59,854 bases of DNA from JAGNZR01 sp051656905 (GCA_051656905.1 JBOFJQ010000042.1:1-59854), one strand, 5' to 3'. Numbered from the stretch's first letter, positions 42,999-52,784 are shown. Notes: a model not told the origin generated them from the sequence alone. Made by a program: numbers and translations.

Positions 42999-44816
42999 AT
43001 GTCTAAAATAATCGGAATTGACTTAGGAACAACAAATTCATGTGTAGCAGTAATGGAAGGAGGAAACTTCTCAATAATACCAAATGCAGAGGGAGCTAGA
43101 ACTACTCCATCAGTAGTAAACATCAAAGAAAATGGTGAAATTATAGTAGGAGAAATAGCAAAAAGACAAGCTATAACAAATCCAACTTCAACAATAGCTT
43201 CAATCAAAACTCATATGGGAACTGACTATAAAGTAAACGTATTTGGAAAAGCTTACGGACCACAAGAAATATCAGCAATGATATTAAAAAAATTAAAGAA
43301 AGATGCTGAAGCTTACTTAGGAGAAGCTGTAACAGAAGCTGTAATCACAGTTCCAGCATACTTTACAGATGCTCAAAGACAAGCTACAAAAGATGCAGGA
43401 GTAATCGCTGGTTTAGAAGTAAAAAGAATCATCAACGAGCCAACAGCTTCAGCTTTAGCATATGGATTAGAAAAGAAAAAAGAGGAAAAAGTATTAGTAT
43501 TTGACCTTGGTGGAGGAACATTTGACGTTTCAGTTCTTGAAATTGCTGATGGTGTAATAGAAGTTTTAGCAACTAACGGAAACAACCACTTAGGTGGAGA
43601 TAATTTTGATGAAGTAGTTATTAAATGGTTAGCAGAAGAGTTCAAAAAAGAAAACGGATTAGATTTATTAAATGATAAAATGGCTTACCAAAGATTAAAA
43701 GATGCTGCAGAAAGAGCTAAAAAAGAGCTTTCTACAATGATGGAAACTCCAATATCTTTACCATTCATCACAATGGATGCAACAGGACCTAAGCATTTAG
43801 AGACAAGATTAACAAGAGCTAAGTTTAACGAATTAACAAAATCTTTAGTTGAAGCAACTCAAGGACCAACAAAAACTGCTTTACAAGATGCAGGATTAAA
43901 ACCAACTGAAATAGATGAGATTTTATTAGTTGGAGGATCAACAAGAATACCAGCAGTTCAAGAGTGGGTAGAATCATTCTTCGGAAAGAAACCTAACAAA
44001 GGAATCAACCCAGACGAGGTTGTTGCAGCAGGAGCTTCAATTCAAGGTGGAGTATTAATGGGAGATGTTAAAGATGTATTACTTCTTGACGTAACACCAT
44101 TATCATTAGGAATCGAAACTTTAGGTGGAGTATCAACTAAAATTATAGATAAAAATACAACTATTCCTGTAAAGAAATCTCAAGTTTTCTCAACAGCAGT
44201 AGACAACCAACCAGCAGTTACAATTAATGTAATTCAAGGGGAAAGAGCAAAAGCAGTAGATAACCATAAATTAGGAGAGTTTAATCTAGATGGTATCCCA
44301 GCAGCACCAAGAGGAGTACCTCAAATCGAAGTTACATTTGATATAGATGCTAACGGAATTGTACACGTTTCTGCTAAAGATTTAGGAACAGGAAAAGAAA
44401 ACAGAGTAACTATTACTGGATCAACTAATCTTTCTGCTGAAGATATCGAAAGAATGAAGAAAGATGCAGAAGCTCACGAAGCTGATGACAAGAAATTCAA
44501 AGAGTTAGTAGAAACTAGAAATAAAGCAGATATGTTAATCTCTTCAACTGAGAAGACATTACAAGAGCATGGAGCAAAAGCTACAGAAGAGGAAAAAACT
44601 GCTATAAATGCAGCTTTAGAAGAGTTAAAGAAAGTTAAAGATGGAGAGGACAAAGAAGCTATTGATAAAGCAATAGAAGATTTATCAAAGGCAGCTCACA
44701 GATTAGCTGAAGAAATATACAAAGAAGCTCAGCAAGCTCAACAACCAGGAGCAGATGCTGGACAGTCTCAAAAGAAATCAAATGATGATGTTGCTGAGGC
44801 AGAAGTAGTAGACTAA
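42999..44816 (+). CDS. dnaK: Chaperone DnaK (Hsp70)
   Basis: 605 residues. The ATPase starts KIIGIDLGTTNSCVAVMEGG and carries VFDLGGGTFDVSVLEI and GGSTRIPAVQEWV. The linker region DVLLLDVTPLSLGIETLGG leads into the substrate domain, with an acidic, Gln-rich C-terminal tail ending in DDVAEAEVVD. Full length and intact. AGGAGG precedes the ATG. A stable hairpin GGGATAG/CTATCCC (44872-44892) between dnaK and dnaJ may tune mRNA stability. Confidence 0.98.
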   Translation: MSKIIGIDLGTTNSCVAVMEGGNFSIIPNAEGARTTPSVVNIKENGEIIVGEIAKRQAITNPTSTIASIKTHMGTDYKVNVFGKAYGPQEISAMILKKLKKDAEAYLGEAVTEAVITVPAYFTDAQRQATKDAGVIAGLEVKRIINEPTASALAYGLEKKKEEKVLVFDLGGGTFDVSVLEIADGVIEVLATNGNNHLGGDNFDEVVIKWLAEEFKKENGLDLLNDKMAYQRLKDAAERAKKELSTMMETPISLPFITMDATGPKHLETRLTRAKFNELTKSLVEATQGPTKTALQDAGLKPTEIDEILLVGGSTRIPAVQEWVESFFGKKPNKGINPDEVVAAGASIQGGVLMGDVKDVLLLDVTPLSLGIETLGGVSTKIIDKNTTIPVKKSQVFSTAVDNQPAVTINVIQGERAKAVDNHKLGEFNLDGIPAAPRGVPQIEVTFDIDANGIVHVSAKDLGTGKENRVTITGSTNLSAEDIERMKKDAEAHEADDKKFKELVETRNKADMLISSTEKTLQEHGAKATEEEKTAINAALEELKKVKDGEDKEAIDKAIEDLSKAAHRLAEEIYKEAQQAQQPGADAGQSQKKSNDDVAEAEVVD

Positions 44817-44924
44817 TATTCTCTAAAGAAAATACAGATAAGAGAGAGTAGGTATTTTATAAGGAGCTAGGGGATAGTTAAAAGCTATCCCTCTCTTAAA
44901 TTATTTGAGAAGGAGAATTATTTT

Positions 44925-46088
44925 ATGTCAAAGTCAAAAAGAGATTACTATGAAGTATTGGGAGTTACAAAAGGTTCTTCTGATGCTGAGATAAAAAAAG
45001 CGTATAGAAAAATGGCCATGCAGTATCATCCAGATAAGTTTAGCCAAGCTAGTGATAAAGAAAAAGCTGATTCAGAAGCTAAATTTAAAGAGATAAATGA
45101 GGCTTATCAAGTTTTATCAGATGCTACAAAGAAACAGCAATATGATGCATATGGTCATGCAGCCTTCGAAAATGGAGGAGGCGGAGCCGGTGGATACGGC
45201 GGTGGCTTTGGAGGATTTGGTGGCTTTGGAGGAGATGATTTAGGAGATATCTTTAGTTCTTTCTTTGGTGGAAGTGGTAGAAGAGGTAGACCTAGAGGAC
45301 CTGAGCCAGGAGATGACTTAAGTTATCAAGTTGAAATAACACTGGAAGAAGCGGCAAAAGGTGTAGAGAAAACTATTAAATATGCTAGAAGTGGAAAGTG
45401 TGGAACTTGCAGTGGAACTGGAGCTAAACCTGGAACAAAAGTTAACAAATGTCCAAAATGTGGTGGAACAGGTAAAATAAGAAAAATTCAAAGAACTATG
45501 TTAGGAAACTTCCAATCTGAAGATATTTGTGATGAATGTCATGGAACAGGAGAAATTCCAGAACACAAATGTGAAAAATGTCATGGAAATAGAGTGGTTC
45601 GTGAAACAGTAGAAAAAACAATAAAAATACCAGCTGGAATAGATAATGGTCAAAAATTAAAACTTTCAGACATGGGAGAAGCAAGTACACAAGGTGGAGA
45701 AAATGGAGATTTATATATCTTCATAAAAGTAAAACAACATGATTTCTTTGAAAGAGACGGTCATGATATTTACTGTAGAGTTCCAATTAGTTACTATATA
45801 GCAACTGTAGGTGGAGATATTGAAGTTCCTACTCTTAATGGAAAGAAAACGATAAAAATACCTGAAGGAACTCAAAATGGGAAGAGATTCTCTATGCGTG
45901 AAGAGGGTATTGTAAATATGAGAACTGGAAAGAAAGGTCAACAAATTGTTGAAGTATTTATTGAAATTCCAATACACTTAAACGATGAACAAGCAGCTTT
46001 ATTAAAAGCGTTTGATGATAGTTTAAAAGATAAAAATTATAAACATAAAAAAGGGTTTATAGATAAATTAAAAGATTTATTCTCTTAA
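44925..46088 (+). CDS. dnaJ: Chaperone DnaJ (Hsp40)
   Basis: 387 residues. The J domain (5-75) includes the HPD tripeptide in AMQYHPDKF. A Gly/Phe-rich stretch follows (about 85-120), then four CxxCxGxG zinc repeats (CGTCSGTGA, CPKCGGTG, CDECHGTG, CEKCHGNR; the last has Asn for Gly) and the client-binding C-terminus. It delivers substrates to DnaK. Last gene of the heat-shock operon, followed by the terminator at 46096-46128. Confidence 0.97.
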   Translation: MSKSKRDYYEVLGVTKGSSDAEIKKAYRKMAMQYHPDKFSQASDKEKADSEAKFKEINEAYQVLSDATKKQQYDAYGHAAFENGGGGAGGYGGGFGGFGGFGGDDLGDIFSSFFGGSGRRGRPRGPEPGDDLSYQVEITLEEAAKGVEKTIKYARSGKCGTCSGTGAKPGTKVNKCPKCGGTGKIRKIQRTMLGNFQSEDICDECHGTGEIPEHKCEKCHGNRVVRETVEKTIKIPAGIDNGQKLKLSDMGEASTQGGENGDLYIFIKVKQHDFFERDGHDIYCRVPISYYIATVGGDIEVPTLNGKKTIKIPEGTQNGKRFSMREEGIVNMRTGKKGQQIVEVFIEIPIHLNDEQAALLKAFDDSLKDKNYKHKKGFIDKLKDLFS

Positions 46089-46095
46089 AAAACAG

Positions 46096-46128
46096 AAAGT
46101 GGTTTCTATATTAGAAATCACTTTTTTT
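46096..46128 (+). terminator. Terminator of the heat-shock operon
   Basis: AAAGTG and TTTCTA pair with TAGAAA and CACTTT across one mismatch, followed by a T-run. Confidence 0.8.
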
Positions 46129-46222
46129 ATCATTATTCAAAAAAAATGTTTTATTATATAAAATTTATACTATAAAAACACAATATATATATAAATAGAA
46201 CTAAAAATAGCTATTTAAGGGG

Positions 46223-46254
46223 TTGCGCTAGAAAAAAATATAGTGTACACTATA
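46223..46254 (+). promoter_or_regulatory. Promoter and perfect palindrome of the iron alcohol dehydrogenase gene
   Basis: TTGCGC (46223-46228), 17-bp spacer, TACACT (46246-46251). The 16-bp palindrome TATAGTGTACACTATA (46239-46254) covers the -10, a likely repressor site. The binding regulator is unknown. Confidence 0.6.
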
Positions 46255-46301
46255 AACAATAGTAAAAGATTAATAATTTAATTAGATGGAGGGATGTTAT
46301 T

Positions 46302-47450
46302 ATGAGTTTTAGATTTTATATGCCACCTATGAGTTTAATGGGACCAGGATGCTTAAAAGATGGGTGTGATGAAATTGTTTCACTAGGCTTTAAAAAGGCT
46401 TTAATAGTAACTGATAAAGTTTTGGTAGATATTAAGTTAATAGATAATTTAACAAAACTTTTAGATGAAAGAAAAATTGCTTACACAATATATGATGAAA
46501 CAAAACCTAACCCAACAGTAACAAATGTACATGAAGGATTCAAAATACTTAATGATGAAAAATGTGATTTTGTAATGTCTTTTGGTGGAGGGTCTCCACA
46601 TGATTGCGCTAAGGGAATTGCTTTATTGGCAACTAATGGAGGAAGTATTAAAGATTATGAAGGAGTTAATAAATCTAAAAAACCACAGCTTCCTTTAATA
46701 GCTATAAATACAACAGCAGGAACTGCATCGGAAATGACAATATTTTGTATAATTACTGATGAAGATAGACATGTAAAAATGGCTATAGTTGATAAAAATA
46801 CAAATCCAATGATAGCAATAAATGATCCAGAACTAATGATAGCTATGCCAAAAGGGCTTACAGCTGCAACAGGAATGGATGCACTTACTCATGCAATAGA
46901 AGCTTATGTTTCAATTGCTGCAACTCCTATAACAGATGCATGTGCTACTCAAACTATGACTCTAATTTCTGAGCATTTAAGAATAGCAGTTGAAGATGGA
47001 AAGAATGTAGTTGCTAGAGATAAAATGGCTTATGCAGAATTTTTAGCAGGGATGGCATTTAATAATGCAAGTTTAGGATATGTTCATGCAATGGCTCACC
47101 AATTAGGTGGATTCTACGATCTTCCACATGGAGTTTGTAATGCAATTTTATTACCTCACGTTCAAGAATATAATGCAAAAGTAGTTCCTGAAAGATTAAG
47201 AGATTGTGCAAAAGCAATGGGCGTAGATGTTAGTGGAATGACAAATAAAGAGGGAGCATTAGCTTGCATAAATGAGATAAAAAAACTTTCGGCAGATGTA
47301 GGAATTCCTTCTGGAATAAAAGTTTTAGGAGCCAAAGAGGAAGATTTACCTATATTAGCTGCAAATGCTCTTAAAGATGCATGTGGATTTACAAATCCTC
47401 AAAAAGCAACATTAGAAGAAATAATTCAAATATTTAAAAACGCAATGTAA
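46302..47450 (+). CDS. Iron-containing alcohol dehydrogenase
   Basis: 382 residues of the group III Fe-ADH family. FVMSFGGGSPHDCAKGIAL is the NAD-binding motif; metal ligands lie in GMDALTHAIEAYVS and LGYVHAMAHQLGGFYDLPHGVCNAILLPHV (Asp and three His). It starts SFRFYMPPMSLMGPG, like 1,3-propanediol dehydrogenase and lactaldehyde reductase FucO relatives, so it probably reduces an aldehyde during fermentation. The exact substrate cannot be assigned. It is a single gene with a promoter palindrome and a terminator at 47475-47511. Confidence 0.9.
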   Translation: MSFRFYMPPMSLMGPGCLKDGCDEIVSLGFKKALIVTDKVLVDIKLIDNLTKLLDERKIAYTIYDETKPNPTVTNVHEGFKILNDEKCDFVMSFGGGSPHDCAKGIALLATNGGSIKDYEGVNKSKKPQLPLIAINTTAGTASEMTIFCIITDEDRHVKMAIVDKNTNPMIAINDPELMIAMPKGLTAATGMDALTHAIEAYVSIAATPITDACATQTMTLISEHLRIAVEDGKNVVARDKMAYAEFLAGMAFNNASLGYVHAMAHQLGGFYDLPHGVCNAILLPHVQEYNAKVVPERLRDCAKAMGVDVSGMTNKEGALACINEIKKLSADVGIPSGIKVLGAKEEDLPILAANALKDACGFTNPQKATLEEIIQIFKNAM

Positions 47451-47474
47451 TACAGAGTGTTTAATAACATAAGT

Positions 47475-47511
47475 AGGAGTGGTTGGATAAAAATCTAATT
47501 ACTCCTCTTTT
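47475..47511 (+). terminator. Terminator after the alcohol dehydrogenase gene
   Basis: AGGAGTGGTTGGAT and ATCTAATTACTCCT form a stem with G-U pairs, followed by CTTTT. Confidence 0.75.
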
Positions 47512-47668
47512 GATTTATAATTAAGCTTTTTTTATTTTGCTTTTTATTAAAAAATTAAAAAAAGAATTTTTTAGTTTTTAGAGTATAATAACTATAATTT
47601 TCAATAGAAAAATATATAAAAGAATTTTTGATGTTTGAGATAATATATGTTTAATAGGAGGTTATTTT

Positions 47669-49735
47669 ATGATTAATTATGAAATGAGTCAGATTAGAAA
47701 TATTGCATTTTTAGGTCACAGAGGAAGTGGGAAAACATCTTTAGCAGAAGCATTACTTTATACTGCAGGAAATATTAAGAAGAAGGGAAGTATAGAGGAA
47801 GGAAGTACAATTTCCGATTATGATAAAGAAGAGATGAAACATCAATTTTCAATTAATACATCAATAATTCCTATTGAATATAAAAATCATAAATATAATA
47901 TATTAGATACACCAGGTTATTTTGATTTTATAGGTGAAGTAATGTCAGCTGTAAGAGTTATAGGTGGAGCGGTTATTGTTATAGACGCCACTGCTGGTGT
48001 TGAAGTGGGGACAGAGAAAGTTTGGGAAGTATTAGAGGAGCAAAAAACCCCTAGAATTATATTTTTAAATAAAATGGATAAAGGGGTTAAAGATTACAAT
48101 AAATTATTAGAAGAGTTAAAAGATACTTTTGGTAAAAAAATAGCACCATTTTGTATTCCAATAATTGAAAATGAAAACTTTAAGGGATTTGTTAATGTAG
48201 TGGATAAAATTGGAAGAATTTATGATGGAACTCAATGTGTAGATGCACCTATTCCAAGTAATATAGATGTTGACTCCGTAAGATCAATGCTTCTAGAGGC
48301 TGTGGCAGAAGTTGATGAAAAGTATATGGAAAAATATTTTAACGGAGAAGAGTTTACATTAGAGGAGATTTGTGATGGACTTCACAGAGGTGTGTGTAGT
48401 GGTGATATAGTTCCAGTTGTTATGGGCTCTTCAATGAATCATGTAGGGCTGCTAACATTATTTGATATGATGTATAAATATATGCCTACGCCAAATGAAA
48501 TGGACAAGGGGAAAAGATATGGAAAATCTTTAGAAAATAATAGTGAAATTGAGAGAGAGGTAAGTGAGAAGGAACCATTTTCTGCAGTTGTATTTAAAAC
48601 ATTAGTAGATCCATTTATAGGAAAAATTTCATTATTTAAAGTAAATTCTGGAATAATAAAAAAAGATATGGAAGTATTAAATTCTAGTAAAAATAAAAAA
48701 GAAAAAATATCTAATATAATATTTTTAAGAGGTAATACTCAAATACCAGGAGATGAAGTCAGAGCAGGGGACATAGGAGCTACAACAAAATTGCAATATA
48801 CAAAAACAGGAGATACTATATGCTGTAAGGATAGTCCAATAGTCTATGAAGCAATACCTTTTCCTAAACCTTGTATCTTTTATTCTGTAGAACCTAAGAA
48901 TAAGAGTGATGACGAAAAGTTAAGTACATCTTTCCAAAAGATATGTGATGAAGATCCATCATTTAGTGTGGAAAGAAATCCAGAAACAAAAGAGATGCTA
49001 TTTGGATGTAGAGGTGAAAAGCATCTTAATATTGCAATAAGTAAAATTGAAAATAAGTTTGGAGTTCATGCAGTGATAGATGAACCTAAAGTAGCTTACA
49101 GAGAAACAATTAGAGAGAGTGTTGAGGTGCAGGGAAGACATAAAAAACAAACTGGTGGAGCGGGACAATTTGGAGATGTTTATATTAAATTTGATCCTAG
49201 TATGGAGGAGTTTCAATTTGTTGATAATATTCATGGTGGAGTTGTCCCTAAGTCTTATATACCAGCAGTTGAAAAAGGATTGTTAGAAGCAAAACAAAAG
49301 GGTTCTTTAGCAGGGTATCCAGTGATAAACTTTAGAGCAACACTTTTTGATGGCTCTTATCATCCTGTGGATTCAAGTGATATGGCATTTAAATTAGCTG
49401 GAATTCTAGCATTTAGAAATGCTATGGAAGTTGCAAAACCTATTCTACTAGAGCCTATTATGAAAATGCAAATAGAAGTACCAGAAGTATATGTTGGGGA
49501 TATTATGGGAGACTTAAATAAGCGTAGAGGAAAAATTGGAGGAATAGATTCAAGTAAAAAAGGAAAACAACTTATAACAGCTGAAGTGCCATATAATGAA
49601 ATATTAAAATACGCAATAGATTTAAATTCTATGACTCAAGGTAGAGGAAGTTTTAATTTTGAATTTGCACACTATAATGAGTTTTATGGGCCAATGGCAG
49701 ATAAGGTTATATCAGAGTACAAGTCAGGAAAATAG
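47669..49735 (+). CDS. EF-G-like translational GTPase (EF-G paralogue)
   Basis: 688 residues with the five-domain EF-G order. The P-loop is GHRGSGKTS instead of the AHVDHGKTT of canonical EF-G; DTPGYFDFIGEV and NKMDKG supply G3 and G4. Domain IV contains GRHKKQTGGAGQFGDVYIKFDP, and domain V ends with GDIMGDLNKRRGKIGGID. The divergent P-loop and lack of neighbouring rpsL-rpsG-tufA genes show it is not the housekeeping EF-G but the EF-G-like/EF-G2 group, whose role is uncertain (recycling, stress or fidelity). A single gene with its own AGGAGG. Confidence 0.88.
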   Translation: MINYEMSQIRNIAFLGHRGSGKTSLAEALLYTAGNIKKKGSIEEGSTISDYDKEEMKHQFSINTSIIPIEYKNHKYNILDTPGYFDFIGEVMSAVRVIGGAVIVIDATAGVEVGTEKVWEVLEEQKTPRIIFLNKMDKGVKDYNKLLEELKDTFGKKIAPFCIPIIENENFKGFVNVVDKIGRIYDGTQCVDAPIPSNIDVDSVRSMLLEAVAEVDEKYMEKYFNGEEFTLEEICDGLHRGVCSGDIVPVVMGSSMNHVGLLTLFDMMYKYMPTPNEMDKGKRYGKSLENNSEIEREVSEKEPFSAVVFKTLVDPFIGKISLFKVNSGIIKKDMEVLNSSKNKKEKISNIIFLRGNTQIPGDEVRAGDIGATTKLQYTKTGDTICCKDSPIVYEAIPFPKPCIFYSVEPKNKSDDEKLSTSFQKICDEDPSFSVERNPETKEMLFGCRGEKHLNIAISKIENKFGVHAVIDEPKVAYRETIRESVEVQGRHKKQTGGAGQFGDVYIKFDPSMEEFQFVDNIHGGVVPKSYIPAVEKGLLEAKQKGSLAGYPVINFRATLFDGSYHPVDSSDMAFKLAGILAFRNAMEVAKPILLEPIMKMQIEVPEVYVGDIMGDLNKRRGKIGGIDSSKKGKQLITAEVPYNEILKYAIDLNSMTQGRGSFNFEFAHYNEFYGPMADKVISEYKSGK

Positions 49736-49893
49736 TTAAATAATTAAATAATCAAATAATTATAGTAGTAAAAAGATATTTCTAGAGACAATTAAGTTTG
49801 TTTTTAGGAATATTTTTTTTATTTTTAAATAGCTATTAATTTTAAATTAAACGTTGTATAATGTCTGTTATATACAAAAAAAGGAGAAAGAAT

Positions 49894-50820
49894 TTGAAAA
49901 AATATCTATATTTAATAAATTATCCGATTCTTGAAAAAGACTTGGCACTTTTAGAGGTCAGGCACCTTTTTGGAATAAATACAGAGGATAAAACTTTTAT
50001 ATCTGAGAGGTCTATTAATCCTTCAGACAGTGCTTTTATAAAATCAAGAATGAAAATTATATATGAAGAGGATAATTTTCAAGATATCTTACAAGAGATA
50101 GAAAAAAATCCTATGAAATATGAAAAGTTTAAAGTGGAATATATGAGGTTAGACAGTGGTAATATACCTTATGATGAAAGATTAGAGAAAGTGAAAGATA
50201 TAGGGCTTAGAATAATAGGAGTTCCAGAGATGTATAACCCAAATATACTTTTTGGATTAACCTTTTTCAATAATAAATGGATTTTTGGAGTATATGAAAA
50301 GAACTGTTTTTTATGGAATAATCATATAGATAAACCTCATTCATATTCTCAGTCTTTAGGAGTTAAGTTAGCAAAAAGTATTTTGAATATTGCAACTGGT
50401 GGGGATAAAAATAAAAAAGTAATAGATACTTGTTGTGGGGTAGGAACAATAGCAATTGAAGCTTTATTTATGGGAATAAATATAAGTGCATATGAAATAA
50501 ATCCCAGTATAGCAGATGATGCAAACAATAATTTGATTCACTATGGGTATTCTCCTATTGTAATAAATGATGATATGCATAATATAAAAGAAAAATTTGA
50601 CTCATCAATTTTAGATATTCCTTATGGCATTTTTAGTCATATAACAAAAGAAGAACAGCAAGGTTTGATAAATAAGGCGACGGAGATTTCTAATCTTTTA
50701 ATACTTGTGAGTTTTGAAGAATTAGAATTTATGGTAGAGAAAACAGGGTTTAAGATAGTTGATAGATGTACCTTACCAAAAGGAAAATTTAAAAGATACA
50801 TCTATGTTTGTAAAAAATAA
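49894..50820 (+). CDS. TRM11/UPF0020-like RNA methyltransferase
   Basis: 308 residues from TTG 49894. Rossmann-like SAM motif I is KVIDTCCGVGTIAIEALFMG, with ISAYEINPSIADDANNNL as motif II. The catalytic LDIPYGIF replaces the D-P-P-Y/F-G motif of N2-guanine RNA methyltransferases. The N-terminal half (about 1-150) would be the THUMP-like RNA-binding part. ATG 49861 is in frame, but it overlaps a TATAAT -10 box (49857-49862) and lacks a ribosome site, whereas AAGGAG sits 8 nt before the TTG. The target RNA is unknown. It probably shares a transcript with the dehydrogenase 14 bp downstream. Confidence 0.78.
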   Translation: MKKYLYLINYPILEKDLALLEVRHLFGINTEDKTFISERSINPSDSAFIKSRMKIIYEEDNFQDILQEIEKNPMKYEKFKVEYMRLDSGNIPYDERLEKVKDIGLRIIGVPEMYNPNILFGLTFFNNKWIFGVYEKNCFLWNNHIDKPHSYSQSLGVKLAKSILNIATGGDKNKKVIDTCCGVGTIAIEALFMGINISAYEINPSIADDANNNLIHYGYSPIVINDDMHNIKEKFDSSILDIPYGIFSHITKEEQQGLINKATEISNLLILVSFEELEFMVEKTGFKIVDRCTLPKGKFKRYIYVCKK

Positions 50821-50834
50821 AAAGGGGTGTTAAT

Positions 50835-51875
50835 ATGGAAAATATAAGATTGCCAGAAGTTATTTCAGGAGAGTGCATCAAAAAAGAGTTGAGATCAGAA
50901 GTAGAAAAATATAATAAAATATGTGTTATTACAGGAAAAACAGCTTTAGAAAAAATGGAGAATATATTTCAAGATGTATTTAAAAATAAAGATGTAACAA
51001 TAGTTTGGTATGGTGGAGAGTGCTCTGAAGAGAACATAAACAATTGCGTTGATAAGATAAAAAATAAAGACATAGATCTTGTAATAGGTGTTGGAGGAGG
51101 AAAGGCTCTAGATACAGCTAAAGCAGTGGCAGACAGATTATTAATAGATATTGTAACTGCTCCAACAATAGCTGCAACATGTGCATCATATTCTGCAATA
51201 TCAATTATATATACTCCAGAGGGAAGTTTCCAAAGTATTTATGATATGAAACAGCAAGTAAAGAAAGTATATATAGATATGAAAGTGATTTTTGAATCGC
51301 CTAAAAAATATATGTTAGCAGGAATTGGGGATACTTTAGCAAAATATTATGAGGTATTTTTAGCAACAAATGGAAAAAATATAAATTTTAAATCATTACT
51401 AGGTAAAAAAATATCTGAGCTTTGTAGAGAGATGATTATTGATTATTCTGAAAAAGCTTTAGAAACAAAAGAGTTAAATGATGATTTTAAAAACATAGTT
51501 AATTGTATAATCGTAGTTACAGGAAAAGTTGCAATATTAATTGATAAGGAATATAACGGAGCTATAGCTCACGGTGTTTGTTGTGGATTAACTGTTGTTG
51601 AAGAGATTGAAAAAAATGTTCTTCATGGAAATATTGTTGCTTATGGAATTTTAATACAGCTACTTATAGAAGGAAAAATAGAAGAGTATGAAAAATTAAA
51701 AGTAATGTATAAGAAAATAGGATTACCAATAGAAATAACAGATATGTGTTCAGCGGAAAATTACAAAGAAAAATTTGATGAAATGATAGAAGCAACACTA
51801 GTTGCTCCAAATGTTCAAGGATTAACTGTTGAAGTTACAAAGGAAATTTTAGAAAAATTTTTAAAAATTAGTTAA
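50835..51875 (+). CDS. Glycerol dehydrogenase-like iron/zinc alcohol dehydrogenase
   Basis: 346 residues. LVIGVGGGKALDTAKAVADRL and TAPTIAATCASYSAISIIYTPEGSF are the NAD-binding and substrate loops of the GldA group. GIGDTLAKYYEVFLA gives the Asp, and AIAHGVCCGLTVVEE and NVLHGNIVAYGILIQL the His metal ligands. It oxidises glycerol or a related polyol, or reduces a carbonyl; some relatives are annotated iron-containing alcohol dehydrogenase of unknown substrate. It may be cotranscribed with the methyltransferase gene upstream, an unexpected pairing. A strong terminator at 51944-51994 follows. Confidence 0.82.
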   Translation: MENIRLPEVISGECIKKELRSEVEKYNKICVITGKTALEKMENIFQDVFKNKDVTIVWYGGECSEENINNCVDKIKNKDIDLVIGVGGGKALDTAKAVADRLLIDIVTAPTIAATCASYSAISIIYTPEGSFQSIYDMKQQVKKVYIDMKVIFESPKKYMLAGIGDTLAKYYEVFLATNGKNINFKSLLGKKISELCREMIIDYSEKALETKELNDDFKNIVNCIIVVTGKVAILIDKEYNGAIAHGVCCGLTVVEEIEKNVLHGNIVAYGILIQLLIEGKIEEYEKLKVMYKKIGLPIEITDMCSAENYKEKFDEMIEATLVAPNVQGLTVEVTKEILEKFLKIS

Positions 51876-51943
51876 GAAAAGTAGAGAAAATATTTTAAGA
51901 AGAATGTATTGTTCTTGATTTTTTAATTAAAATAAGAAAAGCG

Positions 51944-51999
51944 AAAATAGTAAGAAAAGATGAAGTTGTGATAACTCTCTTTTCTTACTATTTTTTTTA
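51944..51999. terminator. Bidirectional terminator before the GntR-family gene
   Basis: Perfect stem of about 16 bp (AAATAGTAAGAAAAGA and its complement) with a 17-nt loop and a T-run of eight. Confidence 0.9.
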
Positions 52000-52019
52000 T
52001 TAGTTAAAAATAATTTTTA

Positions 52020-52715
52020 TTAAGATTGTTCTTTAAAAAATGTTGGGAACGTACATGATAATTCATTAATTCTATCTTTAAAACTAAGAATATGTTTTTT
52101 TATCATAGAATCACAATTATTAATATCTTTATTTTTTATAGCATTAAAGATATCTTCATGTTGTGAATATGAAAGTAAAGTTGTAGTTTGTTTTTCAGCA
52201 TCTAGCAAACGGATTCTATTAAAGTGTGAGCTTATTGAACTTATTTGATTCCAAATATTTAATTTATTACACCCTTCAAAAATTATTTCGTGGAATTTGT
52301 TATCTAAAGAAAAAAATTCCAAAGGAGAAAAATTTAATTCAACAATATGTTTTTGATGTTTAATATTATCCTCTAATTTTTTTAAGAAAGATTCAGGGAA
52401 GTTGATGCATGCTAATTTTATAATTTCACTTTCTAAAATACTTCTCATAAATTGTGCTTCTTCTATTAAGTTAGAATCTAATCTAGAAATAAACGTACCT
52501 TTGTTAGGGTAAACTTCAATCAAATTTTCTTTTCTAAGATTCGAGATAGCTTCTCTTACTGGAGTTCTACTTATTCCTAATTGTGCTGATATTTCATTTT
52601 CGCTTATTGCAATACCAGGTCGAAGATTTAAAGACATTATATTATATTTTAATACTCTATATGCAAACTGAGTATTTGTTTCATCGATATTTTTTATAGA
52701 ATTTAGTAAAAACAC
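52020..52715 (-). CDS. GntR-family (FadR/FCD) regulator, probably of hexuronate genes
   Basis: 231 residues. The N-terminal winged helix includes NIMSLNLRPGIAISENEISAQLGISRTPVREAISNLRKENLIEVYPNKGTFI, and the C-terminal all-helical FCD domain has metal/ligand residues in FFSLDNKFHEIIF and SSHFNRIRLL. It is divergent from the TRAP-uxaABC operon across 212 bp, the usual position for a local repressor relieved by a hexuronate or pathway intermediate. Candidate operators with GTATACAGG occur next to both start sites. GAGGTG precedes the ATG. Confidence 0.88.
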   Translation of the reverse strand: MFLLNSIKNIDETNTQFAYRVLKYNIMSLNLRPGIAISENEISAQLGISRTPVREAISNLRKENLIEVYPNKGTFISRLDSNLIEEAQFMRSILESEIIKLACINFPESFLKKLEDNIKHQKHIVELNFSPLEFFSLDNKFHEIIFEGCNKLNIWNQISSISSHFNRIRLLDAEKQTTTLLSYSQHEDIFNAIKNKDINNCDSMIKKHILSFKDRINELSCTFPTFFKEQS

Positions 52716-52734
52716 ATAATCACCTCTTTTAAAG

Positions 52735-52745
52735 TTGTATACAGG
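52735..52745. promoter_or_regulatory. Candidate GntR-family operator near its own gene
   Basis: TTGTATACAGG, sharing the 9-mer GTATACAGG with the site at 52883. It lies in the 5' region of the regulator gene, consistent with autoregulation. Confidence 0.45.
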
Positions 52746-52784
52746 TTATTGTAATATATTTTTTTAAAAAAATCAATAAAAAAG

